Shown here one piece after another: positions 50,136 to 59,028 of a DNA stretch of 64,000 nt. Numbering within the stretch: the stretch's first letter is position 1; the number at the start of each line of letters is the position of its first letter. Origin of the DNA: Thiohalorhabdus denitrificans (GTDB lineage: Bacteria > Pseudomonadota > Gammaproteobacteria > Thiohalorhabdales > Thiohalorhabdaceae); assembly GCF_001399755.1 (NCBI RefSeq), contig NZ_LJCP01000006.1:280155-344154 (forward strand), given 5' to 3'. The notes below the pieces were generated by a model, which worked only from the letters and a program-made list of their open reading frames with translations, searched no databases and was not told the origin of the DNA. A program made the translations under genes and the position numbers.

Positions 50136-50741
50136 TCAGTGGTGGGTGGCGAAGATCTCCAGCCCGATGTGGTAGTGGGCGTCCTGGGGCTCGCAGTAGA
50201 CCACCAGGCATTCATGCCGGCGCCGCCCGCCCTCGCCCTGAATGGTGAGGTGGGCCACCGCGTGCACCCCCACGGGGTTTCTGGCGATCACGCCCGCCCC
50301 GTAGGCGGAGCTGTCCACCACCTTCACCGTCTCGCTGCCCCCGTGCCACTCCAGCCCGGCCTCCCTGGGCTGGTCGTCGCGGTTGGCGATCCGCCGCCCC
50401 TCCTGCTGGCCGCGCAGGGAGAAGCGCATGCGGAGGCGGGAGGTGTGCAGGTAGTGGGCCACCGCCGAGGGCAGGCCGGCCCCCCGCGCGGCGTCGGTGA
50501 GGGCCCCGAACTGGTCGAGGAAGTCGTCCGTGTCCTTGACGGACTTGGCCGTCGGCTCCACCTCGGGTTCGGTGTCCGCATCCAGTCCGGACAAATGGTT
50601 GTAGATGCGCACCAGCCGCTGCCGGATTTTCTCCAGGAAATCGACGGCCTCTGCCTCCACGCCGGCCTCCCGGCCGGCTTCCGCCAGGCCGTCCATGTGG
50701 CCGATGAGGTCCTCGAATCGTGTGATACCGAGCGTGTTCAA
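50136..50741 (-). CDS. PilZ-like domain protein (paralog 2)
   Basis: A 201-residue protein from a TTG start with GGAG. It mirrors the paralog at 48687-49292: helical N-terminal half (TRFEDLIGHMDGLAEAGREAGV, YLHTSRLRMRFSLRGQQEGRRIANRDDQP) and PilZ-like C-terminal half (VVDSSAYGAGVIARN, ECLVVYCEPQDAHYHIGLEIFATHH). The two have equal length and clear similarity, so they arose by duplication around the glycosylase gene. Ligand binding is unproven. Confidence 0.75.
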   Translation of the reverse strand: MNTLGITRFEDLIGHMDGLAEAGREAGVEAEAVDFLEKIRQRLVRIYNHLSGLDADTEPEVEPTAKSVKDTDDFLDQFGALTDAARGAGLPSAVAHYLHTSRLRMRFSLRGQQEGRRIANRDDQPREAGLEWHGGSETVKVVDSSAYGAGVIARNPVGVHAVAHLTIQGEGGRRRHECLVVYCEPQDAHYHIGLEIFATHH

Positions 50742-50885
50742 GGCCGCTCCGAGCTGGCGTTGGGGGGTAGGTTCCCCCGATGGACATTGGTGTCGTCGGG
50801 GAGGCCCCGGGCGTCACCCCCGCGAACCTTAGCCGGGAGCGGGCTCCTAGGCAAGCATGCCGGGAAACCGGGCGCCGATTTCCCG

Positions 50886-51431
50886 TTACCCGAGGCGACC
50901 CCGGACCAGCAGGTAGCCCCCCAGGGTCTTGGCGTCCGCCTCGCCGGCGCGCGCGGCCGCCATCAGCTCCTCGCCGGTGAGCAGGACCGTCTCCAGGTCC
51001 TCGTCGTCGTCCTGGGCCGGGGGGTCGTCCAAGGGCTCCAGCTCCCGCGCCAGGTAGGCGTGGATGTACTCGTCGGAGTAGCCGGGGGTCAGCGGGAAAT
51101 CGCCCAGGAAGTCCCAGTGGTGGGCGCGGAAGCCGGTCTCCTCCTCCAGCTCGCGCCGGATTGTGCCCTCGGGCGCCTCTCCGGCCTCGACCGTGCCGGC
51201 GGGGAACTCAAGAAGCCACTCCCCCATGGGGAAACGGTACTGGCGGACCAGCACGAAGCGCCCGTCGGCGGCCACCGGGACCGCCATGGCCCCGCCGGGG
51301 TGGCGGATGGTCTCCAGTTCGCCCTCCACGCCGTTGGGCAGGCGCAGGGTGGCCACCTCGAAACCGAACTTGCGCCCCTGGTAGGACAGGCGGCGGGACA
51401 GGCATTCCGGGTGCTGGGGCTTCCGGGGCAT
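50886..51431 (-). CDS. Nudix hydrolase (ADP-ribose pyrophosphatase-like)
   Basis: A 181-residue cytoplasmic enzyme. The Nudix box is complete: GTVEAGEAPEGTIRRELEEETG (Gly-x5-Glu-x7-Arg-Glu-x-x-Glu-Glu-x-Gly). VLVRQYRFPMGEWLLEFPAG matches the ADP-ribose/sugar-nucleotide branch (NUDT5-like). Its start is 20 bases after the stop of the CDP-alcohol phosphotransferase-like gene on the same strand. It fits NAD/ADP-ribose clean-up. Confidence 0.9.
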   Translation of the reverse strand: MPRKPQHPECLSRRLSYQGRKFGFEVATLRLPNGVEGELETIRHPGGAMAVPVAADGRFVLVRQYRFPMGEWLLEFPAGTVEAGEAPEGTIRRELEEETGFRAHHWDFLGDFPLTPGYSDEYIHAYLARELEPLDDPPAQDDDEDLETVLLTGEELMAAARAGEADAKTLGGYLLVRGRLG

Positions 51432-51451
51432 GGGGCCTCGCTGGGCTGGGT

Positions 51452-51931
51452 TCAGGGGGCGCCGCCGGACAATTGTTGCCGCACGTGGGCGATGCGCTGC
51501 CCGGTGGTCCACAAGGCCACAGGCAGCGCGCCTTCCCCGACCCTGTCCAGCGTGGGGTCGAGGAAGGCGCCGAAAGGGGTGGCGCGGCCCGAGGCCCGGG
51601 CCAGGGTGCCGTCCAGCAGGTCCAGGGCGCTTCCCAGCAGGAACAGCGCCCCCGCGGCCGGCAGATGCCCCGCTGCCAGGACCCCCGCCGCGGCGAGGGT
51701 GAGCAGGAGGGAGACCGCGGTTACCTGGTTGGGCGGTACCGGAGACCGGACCAGGGCACGCACCAGCGGACCCAGCAGCCGCTCGAGGCCGGCCTTGCCC
51801 TTCCCACGCAGCCGTTCGACCGGGGCGGGACGGGGCAGGGGCGGCCTCCCGGGTCTGGATCCCAGTCCAGAGGGTAGAAGATCCGCCTTGCCGAGGCAAT
51901 TGCCCGGCGCGCGCCCCGCGTCGCGGGGCAC
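51452..51931 (-). CDS. CDP-alcohol phosphatidyltransferase-like protein, C-terminally short
   Basis: A 159-residue protein from a GTG start 7 bases after the DUF2267 stop. The catalytic motif DxxDGxxARx8GxxxDxxxD is intact (D104, D107, G108, A111, R112, G121, D125, D129), which would transfer a phosphoryl group from a CDP-alcohol in the membrane. However, normal enzymes run on for about 60-100 residues with three or four more helices, and here only a polar tail of about 30 residues (PVALWTTGQRIAHVRQQLSGGAP) follows D129. It is either a truncated remnant or an unusual minimal enzyme. Confidence 0.75.
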   Translation of the reverse strand: MPRDAGRAPGNCLGKADLLPSGLGSRPGRPPLPRPAPVERLRGKGKAGLERLLGPLVRALVRSPVPPNQVTAVSLLLTLAAAGVLAAGHLPAAGALFLLGSALDLLDGTLARASGRATPFGAFLDPTLDRVGEGALPVALWTTGQRIAHVRQQLSGGAP

Positions 51932-51937
51932 CGATGC

Positions 51938-52381
51938 TCAGTGCGAACGGGCCTCGTGGGGCCAGAGGGTGCGGACCTCCTCGGGGAGCATGGCGCGCAC
52001 ATCCTCGGCCTCCCCCGGGGTGATGTGGTGGTCGAGCACGGCGAACACCGCCCGGGCGGCGGCCTCGGGGTCATCGTAGCCGAGGCTGCGGAACTCCCTG
52101 CTGACCCGGTCCAGGAACTCCTCCCGGCTGCGGAATTTGTCCGGCTTGCCTTTGGGCTTGTAGCCCTCGAAATAGATCCCCCGCACCAGCATGGGGAGCT
52201 GGGCGGCGAGGTCGAAGGCCTCGTTCACCTCCAGGCGGTCGCGTACGGGATACAGGACCCCGCGCAGGGCGTGATAGGCCACCTGGCGATCCTCCATGCC
52301 GAGCTCCTCGGCGATCTCCTTCAGCCAGCTCTCGGTCTCCTGGAGGGTCCGGTCCAGGGAGGGAACGGCGTATCCGGTCAT
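51938..52381 (-). CDS. DUF2267 family protein
   Basis: A 147-residue cytoplasmic protein of the DUF2267 family ([42 protein letters not shown], then [19 protein letters not shown]). A GGAGCAGAG site precedes the ATG. The family is widespread, with no known reaction. It is upstream of the CDP-alcohol phosphotransferase-like gene by 7 bases. Confidence 0.9.
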   Translation of the reverse strand: MTGYAVPSLDRTLQETESWLKEIAEELGMEDRQVAYHALRGVLYPVRDRLEVNEAFDLAAQLPMLVRGIYFEGYKPKGKPDKFRSREEFLDRVSREFRSLGYDDPEAAARAVFAVLDHHITPGEAEDVRAMLPEEVRTLWPHEARSH

Positions 52382-52561
52382 GGCTCTGCTCCTTGGCCGC
52401 GCGGCGGGCGGTGGCGGAATGGAAACCCTTCTCCTGCTTTGGAGCGCCGCTGAAGCCGGACGTTTCCTGCCCCGGAGGGATTCTCAGGGTGCCGTGGTGG
52501 GGGTGGGTCGTTGCTTGGGCGGCGCTGATCTGCCCCGCCCTCGAGGGCGCCGGCGGCGCCT

Positions 52562-53080
52562 TCAGGGCCGGCGTTCCAGCACAAGGAAGGTGCAGGCGTG
52601 GGGGTTGTCCGCGTCGGCGGGGTGCTCGTGGGCCTCCACTGTCCGCCATTCCGCCGGGACGGGGTCGGGAAGGAAGGTATCCCCTTCCGGTTCCGCGTGG
52701 ACCCGGGTGAGGCGCAGGCGCTGCGCCCGGTCCCAGGTGTCCCGGAAGAGCTGGGCGCCGCCCACCACGAACAGCTCGGTCGCCCCCATCTCCTCGGCCC
52801 GGGCGATCCCTTCTTCCGGGGAGCCCACCGGGATCACCTCGGGATGCTCCGGCAGGCGGCCGGGATCGCGGGTGACCACGAGGAGGCGGCGACCGGGGAG
52901 GGGGTTGGGGCGATCTGCGCTCGGGCGCAGGGAGTCGTAGGTCTTGCGGCCCATGAGCAGGGTACCGCCCTTGGTCACCCGGGCGAAGTAGCGCAGGTCC
53001 GCGGGCAGGTGCCAGGGCATGCGGTTGTCCCGGCCTATGACCCCGTTTTCCGCCGCCGCCACTAGGAGCGTGATCTCCAT
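52562..53080 (-). CDS. folA: Dihydrofolate reductase FolA
   Basis: A 172-residue enzyme that reduces dihydrofolate to tetrahydrofolate with NADPH. The active-site motifs are standard: VAAAENGVIGRDNRMPWHLPADLRYF (Trp-His-Leu-Pro-x-Asp), GGTLLMGRKTYDSL, and LFVVGGAQLF. Located 76 bases after thyA on the same strand, so the folate oxidised by thymidylate synthase is recycled by the next gene. GGGAG precedes the ATG. Confidence 0.97.
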   Translation of the reverse strand: MEITLLVAAAENGVIGRDNRMPWHLPADLRYFARVTKGGTLLMGRKTYDSLRPSADRPNPLPGRRLLVVTRDPGRLPEHPEVIPVGSPEEGIARAEEMGATELFVVGGAQLFRDTWDRAQRLRLTRVHAEPEGDTFLPDPVPAEWRTVEAHEHPADADNPHACTFLVLERRP

Positions 53081-53156
53081 GGTCTCCCCTCCGTTTGGGC
53101 CGGTTCTGGAACGCCGGGATTCTACGGCCGGTGGTTGGTACGGACCACCCCGGGGT

Positions 53157-53966
53157 CTAGACGGCCACCGGGGCGGTGATGCGGCCGTGGCAGCGGTAGC
53201 CTTCGAGGGCGACGTCCTCGGAGCGGAAGGCGAACAGGTCGGTGACGTCCGGGTTCAGCCACAGGGTGGGCGCCGGAAGGGGCTCGCGGGCGAGCTGCTC
53301 GTCCACCGCGTCCAGGTGGTTGCGGTAGATGTGGGTGTCGCCGAAGGTGTGGATGAACTCCCCGGGGCGGTAGCCGGTTGCCTGGGCCACCATGTGGGTG
53401 AGCAGGGCGTAGGAGGCGATGTTGAAGGGTACGCCCAGGAACAGGTCGGCGGAGCGCTGGTAGAGCTGGCAGGACAGCCGGGGCGGTCCTTCCTCCGCGG
53501 GGGCCACGTAGAACTGGAACAGGACGTGGCAGGGGGCCAGGGCCATGCGGTCCAGCTCCGCCACGTTCCAGGCGGAGACCAGGTGGCGGCGGCTGTCCGG
53601 GTTGCGCTTCAGGTCCTCCAGGACCTGCGCCATCTGGTCGATGTGGCCGCCGTCGGGCGTGGGCCAGGAGCGCCACTGGCGGCCGTAGACCGGGCCCAGC
53701 TCGCCGTCGGCGTCGGCCCATTCGTCCCAGATGTGGACCCCCTTCTCCTGGAGCTCGGCGGCGTTGGTGGAGCCGCGCAGGAACCACAGCAGCTCCTCCT
53801 TCACGCCGCGGAAGAACAGCTTCTTGGTGGTCACCGCCGGGAACCCCGCCTGCAGGTCGAAGCGCAGCTGCGCCCCGAACACGGAGTAGGTGCCCACCCC
53901 GGTGCGGTCTTCCTTGGCCACGCCGTGTTCGCGCACATGGCGCATGAGGTCCAGGTAGTTCTGCAT
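53157..53966 (-). CDS. thyA: Thymidylate synthase ThyA
   Basis: A 269-residue enzyme that methylates dUMP to dTMP with methylene-THF. Motifs are [27 protein letters not shown], the catalytic Cys in [35 protein letters not shown], and [12 protein letters not shown]. The length is close to the E. coli enzyme. GGAGGAGG precedes the ATG. With folA and nrdJ in the same leftward run it makes a dNTP/folate group. Confidence 0.97.
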   Translation of the reverse strand: MQNYLDLMRHVREHGVAKEDRTGVGTYSVFGAQLRFDLQAGFPAVTTKKLFFRGVKEELLWFLRGSTNAAELQEKGVHIWDEWADADGELGPVYGRQWRSWPTPDGGHIDQMAQVLEDLKRNPDSRRHLVSAWNVAELDRMALAPCHVLFQFYVAPAEEGPPRLSCQLYQRSADLFLGVPFNIASYALLTHMVAQATGYRPGEFIHTFGDTHIYRNHLDAVDEQLAREPLPAPTLWLNPDVTDLFAFRSEDVALEGYRCHGRITAPVAV

Positions 53967-54056
53967 GGGTCCTCCTCCCGTTGGCCGGACAGGATGCCAT
54001 AAACCGGGTGTCCCCGTACCGGAGCCCCACGCCCCGGAGCGGGAGCCCGGGGTCGC

Positions 54057-54935
54057 TCAGGAGCCCGCCTCGGAATCCGGGGCCGCAGTGGGGAGGAGGT
54101 GCTCGGCGAGGAAGGCCTCCCACCCCTCCAGGTAGACCCGCTCGTTTTCCAGGAAGGCGGTGTTGTGGCCGCCGGACAGCTCCAGGAAGCGCTTGGGCTC
54201 CGGTACCTGCGCGAGGACCGCGCGGCCGTGGGCCACCGGGATGATCTCGTCGTCGGCGCTGTGGATGACCAGCACCGGGCAGGAAACCCGGGCCGCTGCC
54301 TCGGCGGTGGGATAGCGGAAGCGCGCCAGCCAGTGGACCGGCAGGTAGGGATAGATCCCCGCCGCCAGGTCGGGAACGGAAGTAAAGGGCGATTCCAGCA
54401 CCAGGGCGCCGGGGTGGTGGCGCGCCGCCAGCTCGGCGGCCACCGCCGCGCCCAGGGAGCGGCCGAAGAGGACGATGCGCTCCGGTGGCACCTCGCGATC
54501 CGCCACCAGGTGATGCCAGGCGGCCTCGGCGTCGCGGTAGGTGCCCGCCTCGGAGGGCCGCCCCCCGCTGCGGCCGTAGCCCCGGTAGTCGATGATCAGG
54601 GTGGACAGGCCCAGGTCGTTGAGGAGGCGCAGGGTGTCCAGCCGGTGGCCGATGTTGCCGGCGTTGCCGTGGAAGAAGGCCACCACGCCGCGCTCGGGCT
54701 GCGCCGGCACGAACCAGCCGTCCAGGGCCACCCCGTCCGCCGCCTCTAGCGTGACCGGCTCGTAGTCCAGGCCGACCTCCGCCGGGGTGGTGGTGACCTC
54801 GCGTCCCGGGGTGTTGGGGTAGTACAGCAGCCGGGCCTGGCCGAAGTACACCGTCAGGGCCACGGCCAGGTAGGCCAGGGCCAGGACGGCGAGCAGGGTC
54901 AGCAGGGTGGATCCCATGGCGCGCTTTCCGGGCAT
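54057..54935 (-). CDS. Membrane-anchored alpha/beta hydrolase (BEM46/YfhR-like)
   Basis: A 292-residue hydrolase with one N-terminal helix (about residues 8-30) as anchor. The catalytic core has VVAFFHGNAGNIGHRLD (oxyanion), GRSLGAAVA (nucleophile Ser), HSADDEIIP (acid) and SGGHNTAF (His). The BEM46-like group is widespread, and substrates are not defined. The start could also be ATG 54917. It lies 44 bases after the nrdJ stop, same strand. Confidence 0.85.
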   Translation of the reverse strand: MPGKRAMGSTLLTLLAVLALAYLAVALTVYFGQARLLYYPNTPGREVTTTPAEVGLDYEPVTLEAADGVALDGWFVPAQPERGVVAFFHGNAGNIGHRLDTLRLLNDLGLSTLIIDYRGYGRSGGRPSEAGTYRDAEAAWHHLVADREVPPERIVLFGRSLGAAVAAELAARHHPGALVLESPFTSVPDLAAGIYPYLPVHWLARFRYPTAEAAARVSCPVLVIHSADDEIIPVAHGRAVLAQVPEPKRFLELSGGHNTAFLENERVYLEGWEAFLAEHLLPTAAPDSEAGS

Positions 54936-54979
54936 CCGCGTTCCGCTTCCGGGGGGCTCCGGCGCCTAGGCTGGGCCCC

Positions 54980-56833
54980 TCAGTCCGTCTCCCGCTCCGG
55001 GCTGCAGCAGTGCGGGGCGAGGACGCTGTCCTCCAGCTCCAGGACCGCGCCCCGCTCGGGCGTGGGCCGGTAGGTGGTGCAGCCTTTCAGGCCGAGATCG
55101 TAGGCCCGCTGGTAGAGGTCCGCGAAGTCGGGGAAGGGGAAGTCCGCGGGGATGTTGATGGTCTTGGAGATGGAGCTGTCCACCAGCGGCTGCAGGGCGG
55201 CCTGCATGGCCAGGTGGGCGTGCGGGTCCAGCTCGGTGGCGGTGACGAAGGTCTCCGGCAGGGGCGTGTCCTCGCCGTGCCGCTGGCGCCACCGGTAATG
55301 GGCGTAGTCCTCCACGGGGTACTCGGTGGTGGAGCCGTCCAGCTCCAGGACGTGGCGGCGGAAGCGGAAGGCGTAGGCCGGCTCCAGGCCCCCGGAGACG
55401 TTGTTGGCCAGCAGGCTGATGGTGCCGGTGGGGGCAATGGAGGTGAGGTGGCTGTTGCGGATGCCGTGCTCCGCGATGCCCGACCGGATGTCCTCCGGCA
55501 GCCCCTGGATGAAGGGCGCCTCCAGGTAGGGTTCGCGCTCCAGCACGGGGCAGGCGCCCCGCTCCCGGGCCAGCTCCACGGAGGCGCGGTAGGCGGCGTG
55601 GGTGATGGTGCCCATGGCGGTGGCGGCCCGTTGCCGGCCCTCCTCGCTGTCATAGCGCAGCCCCAGCATGATCAGGGCGTCGGCGAGGCCGGTGATGCCC
55701 AGCCCCAGGCGGCGGTTGCTGCGCTCCGTCTCCGCCTGGGCCGCCAGGGGGAAGCGCGAGGCGTCCACCACGTTGTCGAGCATGCGCACCGCCACCGGCA
55801 CCAGGTCGCGGATGGCCGCGAGGTCCAGCTCGGCCCCTTCCGTGAACGGGCTGCGGACGAAGGCGGCCAGGTTGATGGAGCCCAGGTTGCAGGCACCGTA
55901 GGGGGGCAGGGGCTCCTCCCCGCAGGGGTTGCTGGCGGTGATGCGCTCCCGGTAGGCCAGGTTGTTCCAGTGGTTGACCCGGTCCACGAACAGCACGCCC
56001 GGCTCCGCCGTGTCGTAGGTGGCGCGCATGATGCGCTCCCACAGGGCGCGGGCGCCCACCCGGCGGATTACCCGGCAGGGCACCGGCCCGTCATGACCGG
56101 GCCACTCCCGCTCCACCACCTCCTCGGGGCCCGCGTCGGGCTCCAGGGCCTCCGTGGGAAACACCAGGGGCCAGTCGGCGTCGGCGCGCACCGCCTCCAT
56201 GAAGGCGTCGGTGGTCTGTACCGAGACGTTGAAGCGGGTTAGGCGGCCGGGCTCGCGCTTGGCGTCGACGAATTCCTCGATATCGGGGTGGTCGCAGCGC
56301 AGGGTGGCCATCATGGCGCCCCGCCGGGCCCCGGTGGAGAGGATGGTGGAGCAGGTGGCGTCCCAGATGTCCATGAAGGACACGGGTCCGGAGGCGATGG
56401 TGTGGGCATGGCGGGTGCGGGTCCCGCGCGGGCGCAGGGTGGAGAAGTCGAAGCCCACCCCGCCGCCCTGCTGCATGGTCAGGGCCCCCTCCTTGAGGGC
56501 GTCGAAGATGCCGTCCATGGAATCCTCGATGACGCCCATGACGAAGCAGTTGAACAGGGTGACACGGTGCCCCGTGCCGGCCCCCGCCAGGATCCGGCCC
56601 CCGGGCAGGAAGCGGAAGCCGTCCAGGGCGGCGCGGAAGCGGGCCTCCCAGGCCTCCCGCCGGTCGGCGGGCTCCTCCGCCGCCAGGGCCGCGGCCACCC
56701 GCTCCCAAGTGGCGTGGATATCCGGCTCGCCGTCGTCGGCGGAGCCGCACCGGTACTTGGTGTGCCAGATGTGCCGGGAGATGCCGGCGACGAAGGGGTC
56801 TTCCCCCCGGGCGGGACGCTCTGCGCGGGCCAT
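54980..56833 (-). CDS. nrdJ: Adenosylcobalamin-dependent ribonucleotide reductase (class II)
   Basis: A 617-residue oxygen-independent RNR that makes deoxynucleotides with a cobalamin-generated thiyl radical. The active site is N302, C304 (radical Cys) and E306 in SNPCGEE; the redox pair is C96 (NCFVMG) and C315 (GACNLGS); the C-terminal CC near residue 609 would pass reducing power. Substrate and phosphate loops are SSTGTISLLA-like APTGTISLLANN and SGGLEP. GGAGG precedes the ATG at 56833. Length is at the short end of the class. QueG in the same window also needs cobalamin. Confidence 0.96.
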   Translation of the reverse strand: MARAERPARGEDPFVAGISRHIWHTKYRCGSADDGEPDIHATWERVAAALAAEEPADRREAWEARFRAALDGFRFLPGGRILAGAGTGHRVTLFNCFVMGVIEDSMDGIFDALKEGALTMQQGGGVGFDFSTLRPRGTRTRHAHTIASGPVSFMDIWDATCSTILSTGARRGAMMATLRCDHPDIEEFVDAKREPGRLTRFNVSVQTTDAFMEAVRADADWPLVFPTEALEPDAGPEEVVEREWPGHDGPVPCRVIRRVGARALWERIMRATYDTAEPGVLFVDRVNHWNNLAYRERITASNPCGEEPLPPYGACNLGSINLAAFVRSPFTEGAELDLAAIRDLVPVAVRMLDNVVDASRFPLAAQAETERSNRRLGLGITGLADALIMLGLRYDSEEGRQRAATAMGTITHAAYRASVELARERGACPVLEREPYLEAPFIQGLPEDIRSGIAEHGIRNSHLTSIAPTGTISLLANNVSGGLEPAYAFRFRRHVLELDGSTTEYPVEDYAHYRWRQRHGEDTPLPETFVTATELDPHAHLAMQAALQPLVDSSISKTINIPADFPFPDFADLYQRAYDLGLKGCTTYRPTPERGAVLELEDSVLAPHCCSPERETD

Positions 56834-56945
56834 GGGACGCCTCCTCGGGCCGCCGGATGCCCCGGCCCGCCGGATACGGGCCGGATCCTTTCGGCAGCAT
56901 AGCATTCCCGCCGGTTCCGGGAAGGCGGGCCGCCCCCGGCAGGGG

Positions 56946-58628
56946 TCAGGTGAGGCGCCAGGCCCGGGCGAGGAGCCCCACCAGCTGGCGGTGGCGGCGG
57001 TCCAGCGCCTCGGGCGTCCATTCGGGCACTTCCAGCACCTGGGCGGTGAGGGCGAAGGGGGTCTCGCCCTCCCGGGCGAGGTACTCCGCCTTCTTGCGCG
57101 CGAAGTCCCACTTCTGCGCCTCGGGGTTCTTGGTACGGGGCATGAGCACCAGGTTGCCCAGGCGGTTGGCCTGCTCCTTGCGGGAGGCCGCGTCGGGGAA
57201 GCGCTGGGCCCATTCCCCCTCGGCCGGCGGGGAGGAAGGGAGCACCTGCTCGACGGAGACGATGCGGGGATGGGAGGTAACCGACTCGCTTTCGGCAAGC
57301 TCGTCCTCCAGCCGCAGGAGGATGGGCAGGCGGAGCTGGACCTGGGTGTACAGCGGGCCATCAAGGGCCTCCTGCACCCGCTGCTTCTCGGCGAAGGACA
57401 GCTGGAGGGGCGATTCCTCCTGGTCCAGCGGCTGGCTCCGGTCCATGGCGTCGAGCACCCGGATGTAGCGCTCCATGCGCTCGTTGACCGGGGCCCGCAG
57501 GATGAACAGGGCGTAGGCGAGCCGCTCCAGGTCCTGGAGGAAGGTCCGCACCTGCGCCGGGCGGGACTCGAACCGGGAAATGAAGGCGATGGCGGGCGGC
57601 AGCCAGTCGGAATTGTCCAGCCGGTTGAGGACGGTGAGATGCCGGTTGATGGCGAGGGCCTCGGCGGCGCTGCCGTAGTCGGCGTTCTCGATGGTGCGGA
57701 AGGCCCGTGCCATGGGTACCAGGGTGTGGTCGATGAAGTCCCTGGGGCTGCGCTCCGGCTGCAGGGTCTCCCGGATCTCCTGCATGAGGGCCTGCCGGGC
57801 CTTGGCCTTGCGGTGGATCATGCGGATGTGGCCGAACAGGTCGGCGAAGCGGTCGCGGCCGAGGTCCTCCTCCAGGCCCTCCCACAGCTCGGTGTAGTGC
57901 TGCTCCTGCTCCTGCGGGATGCCGCCGATGATGTCGGCCTTGAGGATGTCGGTGGGCTCCAGGTCCATGCCGCGGTCGTTCATCACCGAGAAGATGCGGT
58001 AGGCCGAGGCCTGGTCCGAGGCCGACACCACCACCAGGTAGCAGCGCTGGAGCAGGAACATGGCCAGCTGGTCGCGGCGCTCCTCCCCCAGCTCGGTGAG
58101 CTGCTCCACCAGGAAGCGGGCGTTGTCCTGGATGTTGCGCTGGCTGTCCGAGAGCTCCCGGTCGTCGGCCCGGTAGAGGGTGGTGCCGTTGGGGCTCTGT
58201 ACCTGCTCCCGGAAGAAGGGCCGGTCCCGCGGGCGGAGCTGCAGGCGGAAGCGGTCCTCCGTGCCGCTGAACTTGTCCCCCAGCTCGCAGATGTACTTGT
58301 GCAGGGCATCGGCGGCGCCGGCCGCGGATAGATCACGCAGGGCGGCGAGCAGGATGGTCAAGGTGGTCAGCCGCTGCTGGCCGTCCACCACGTCCGCCTC
58401 GGGGTAGTTCGGGTCCTTCATGAGGACGATGCTGCCCAGGAAGTAGGGGGAGGCCTCCTGCATCCCCACCCCGTCATCCGGCAGGGAGTCGATCAGGTCC
58501 TGCAGCAGGGTGGCGGTGTGGTCCCGGGTCCAGGAGTAGGGCCGCTGGTAGCCGGGAATGCGGAAGAAGTAGTCGTCGCTGAAGATGCGCTTCAGCTCCT
58601 GCTCGGTGGCGTGGATGGTCTGGCGCAA
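56946..58628 (-). CDS. DUF262-DUF1524 protein (GmrSD-like) with altered HxxP motif
   Basis: A 560-residue protein from a TTG at 58628 with GGGGAG about 9 bases upstream. The N-terminal DUF262 domain has IPGYQRPYSWTRDH and the NTPase-like VDGQQRLTTLTIL (DGQQR, 82-86) intact, and FLGSIVL. The C-terminal DUF1524 domain (about 445-525) should contain HxxP; here it is Q461-V-L-P, while NRLGNLVLMPRTKN and FARKKAEYL remain. GmrSD-family enzymes restrict glucosylated phage DNA; single-chain relatives act in various defence roles. The loss of the histidine suggests an inactive or altered nuclease. It is upstream of nrdJ. Confidence 0.88.
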   Translation of the reverse strand: MRQTIHATEQELKRIFSDDYFFRIPGYQRPYSWTRDHTATLLQDLIDSLPDDGVGMQEASPYFLGSIVLMKDPNYPEADVVDGQQRLTTLTILLAALRDLSAAGAADALHKYICELGDKFSGTEDRFRLQLRPRDRPFFREQVQSPNGTTLYRADDRELSDSQRNIQDNARFLVEQLTELGEERRDQLAMFLLQRCYLVVVSASDQASAYRIFSVMNDRGMDLEPTDILKADIIGGIPQEQEQHYTELWEGLEEDLGRDRFADLFGHIRMIHRKAKARQALMQEIRETLQPERSPRDFIDHTLVPMARAFRTIENADYGSAAEALAINRHLTVLNRLDNSDWLPPAIAFISRFESRPAQVRTFLQDLERLAYALFILRAPVNERMERYIRVLDAMDRSQPLDQEESPLQLSFAEKQRVQEALDGPLYTQVQLRLPILLRLEDELAESESVTSHPRIVSVEQVLPSSPPAEGEWAQRFPDAASRKEQANRLGNLVLMPRTKNPEAQKWDFARKKAEYLAREGETPFALTAQVLEVPEWTPEALDRRHRQLVGLLARAWRLT

Positions 58629-59028
58629 CGCGCTGTCTCCCCTTTCTTTGCCTGTGCGGGTCACCGCGGACAGTAGAACCCGGTGATGGGCGGTTCGCGC
58701 GGACGCCCATCGGGGCTGTCCGGGGTGGGGGCACGGAACCGTGCGCCCAAGCGTACTGGGGAAGGGGCTGCGGATCCAACGGGAAGGCGGGGGTTTTGGG
58801 GCTGGCCATGGGAGAGGGGATGGGGTAGCATCAGCCACCGTTGAGAATGATTCCCAATAGCGTCTCCGGATGGGGACAGCTTTCGGGACAGACCTGACGC
58901 ACCGAAACGACACAGCGCCGGAGGGGGACACAAAGTGTCCCTCCGGCCCGAGGAAACCGGTTTGGAAAGGAAGGCTGGGGGCGGTTGAGAGCCGGCCTCC
59001 AGCGCGAGAAAAAGGGAGGGGATAACGT
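58629..59028. other. 400-base non-coding gap between divergent DUF262 and heme gene
   Basis: No gene is visible. It must hold both promoters. A Fur-box-like site lies at 58842-58856, 172 bases before the ATG of the heme gene. The remainder is GC-rich and shows no clear -35/-10 pair. Confidence 0.5.
58842..58856. promoter_or_regulatory. Fur-box-like site
   Basis: TGAGAAT-G-ATTCCCA is a 7-1-7 inverted repeat with one mismatch to the perfect TGAGAATGATTCTCA-type Fur core. It stands in the upstream gap of a heme-handling gene at 59029, where iron control would be expected. It could also act on the divergent DUF262 gene. Confidence 0.6.

Noticed and set aside
54980..56833. A class I RNR large subunit (NrdA).
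   Set aside because: The length, the class II arrangement of N302/C304/E306 and C96/C315, and the absence of a neighbouring NrdB point to the cobalamin-dependent class.
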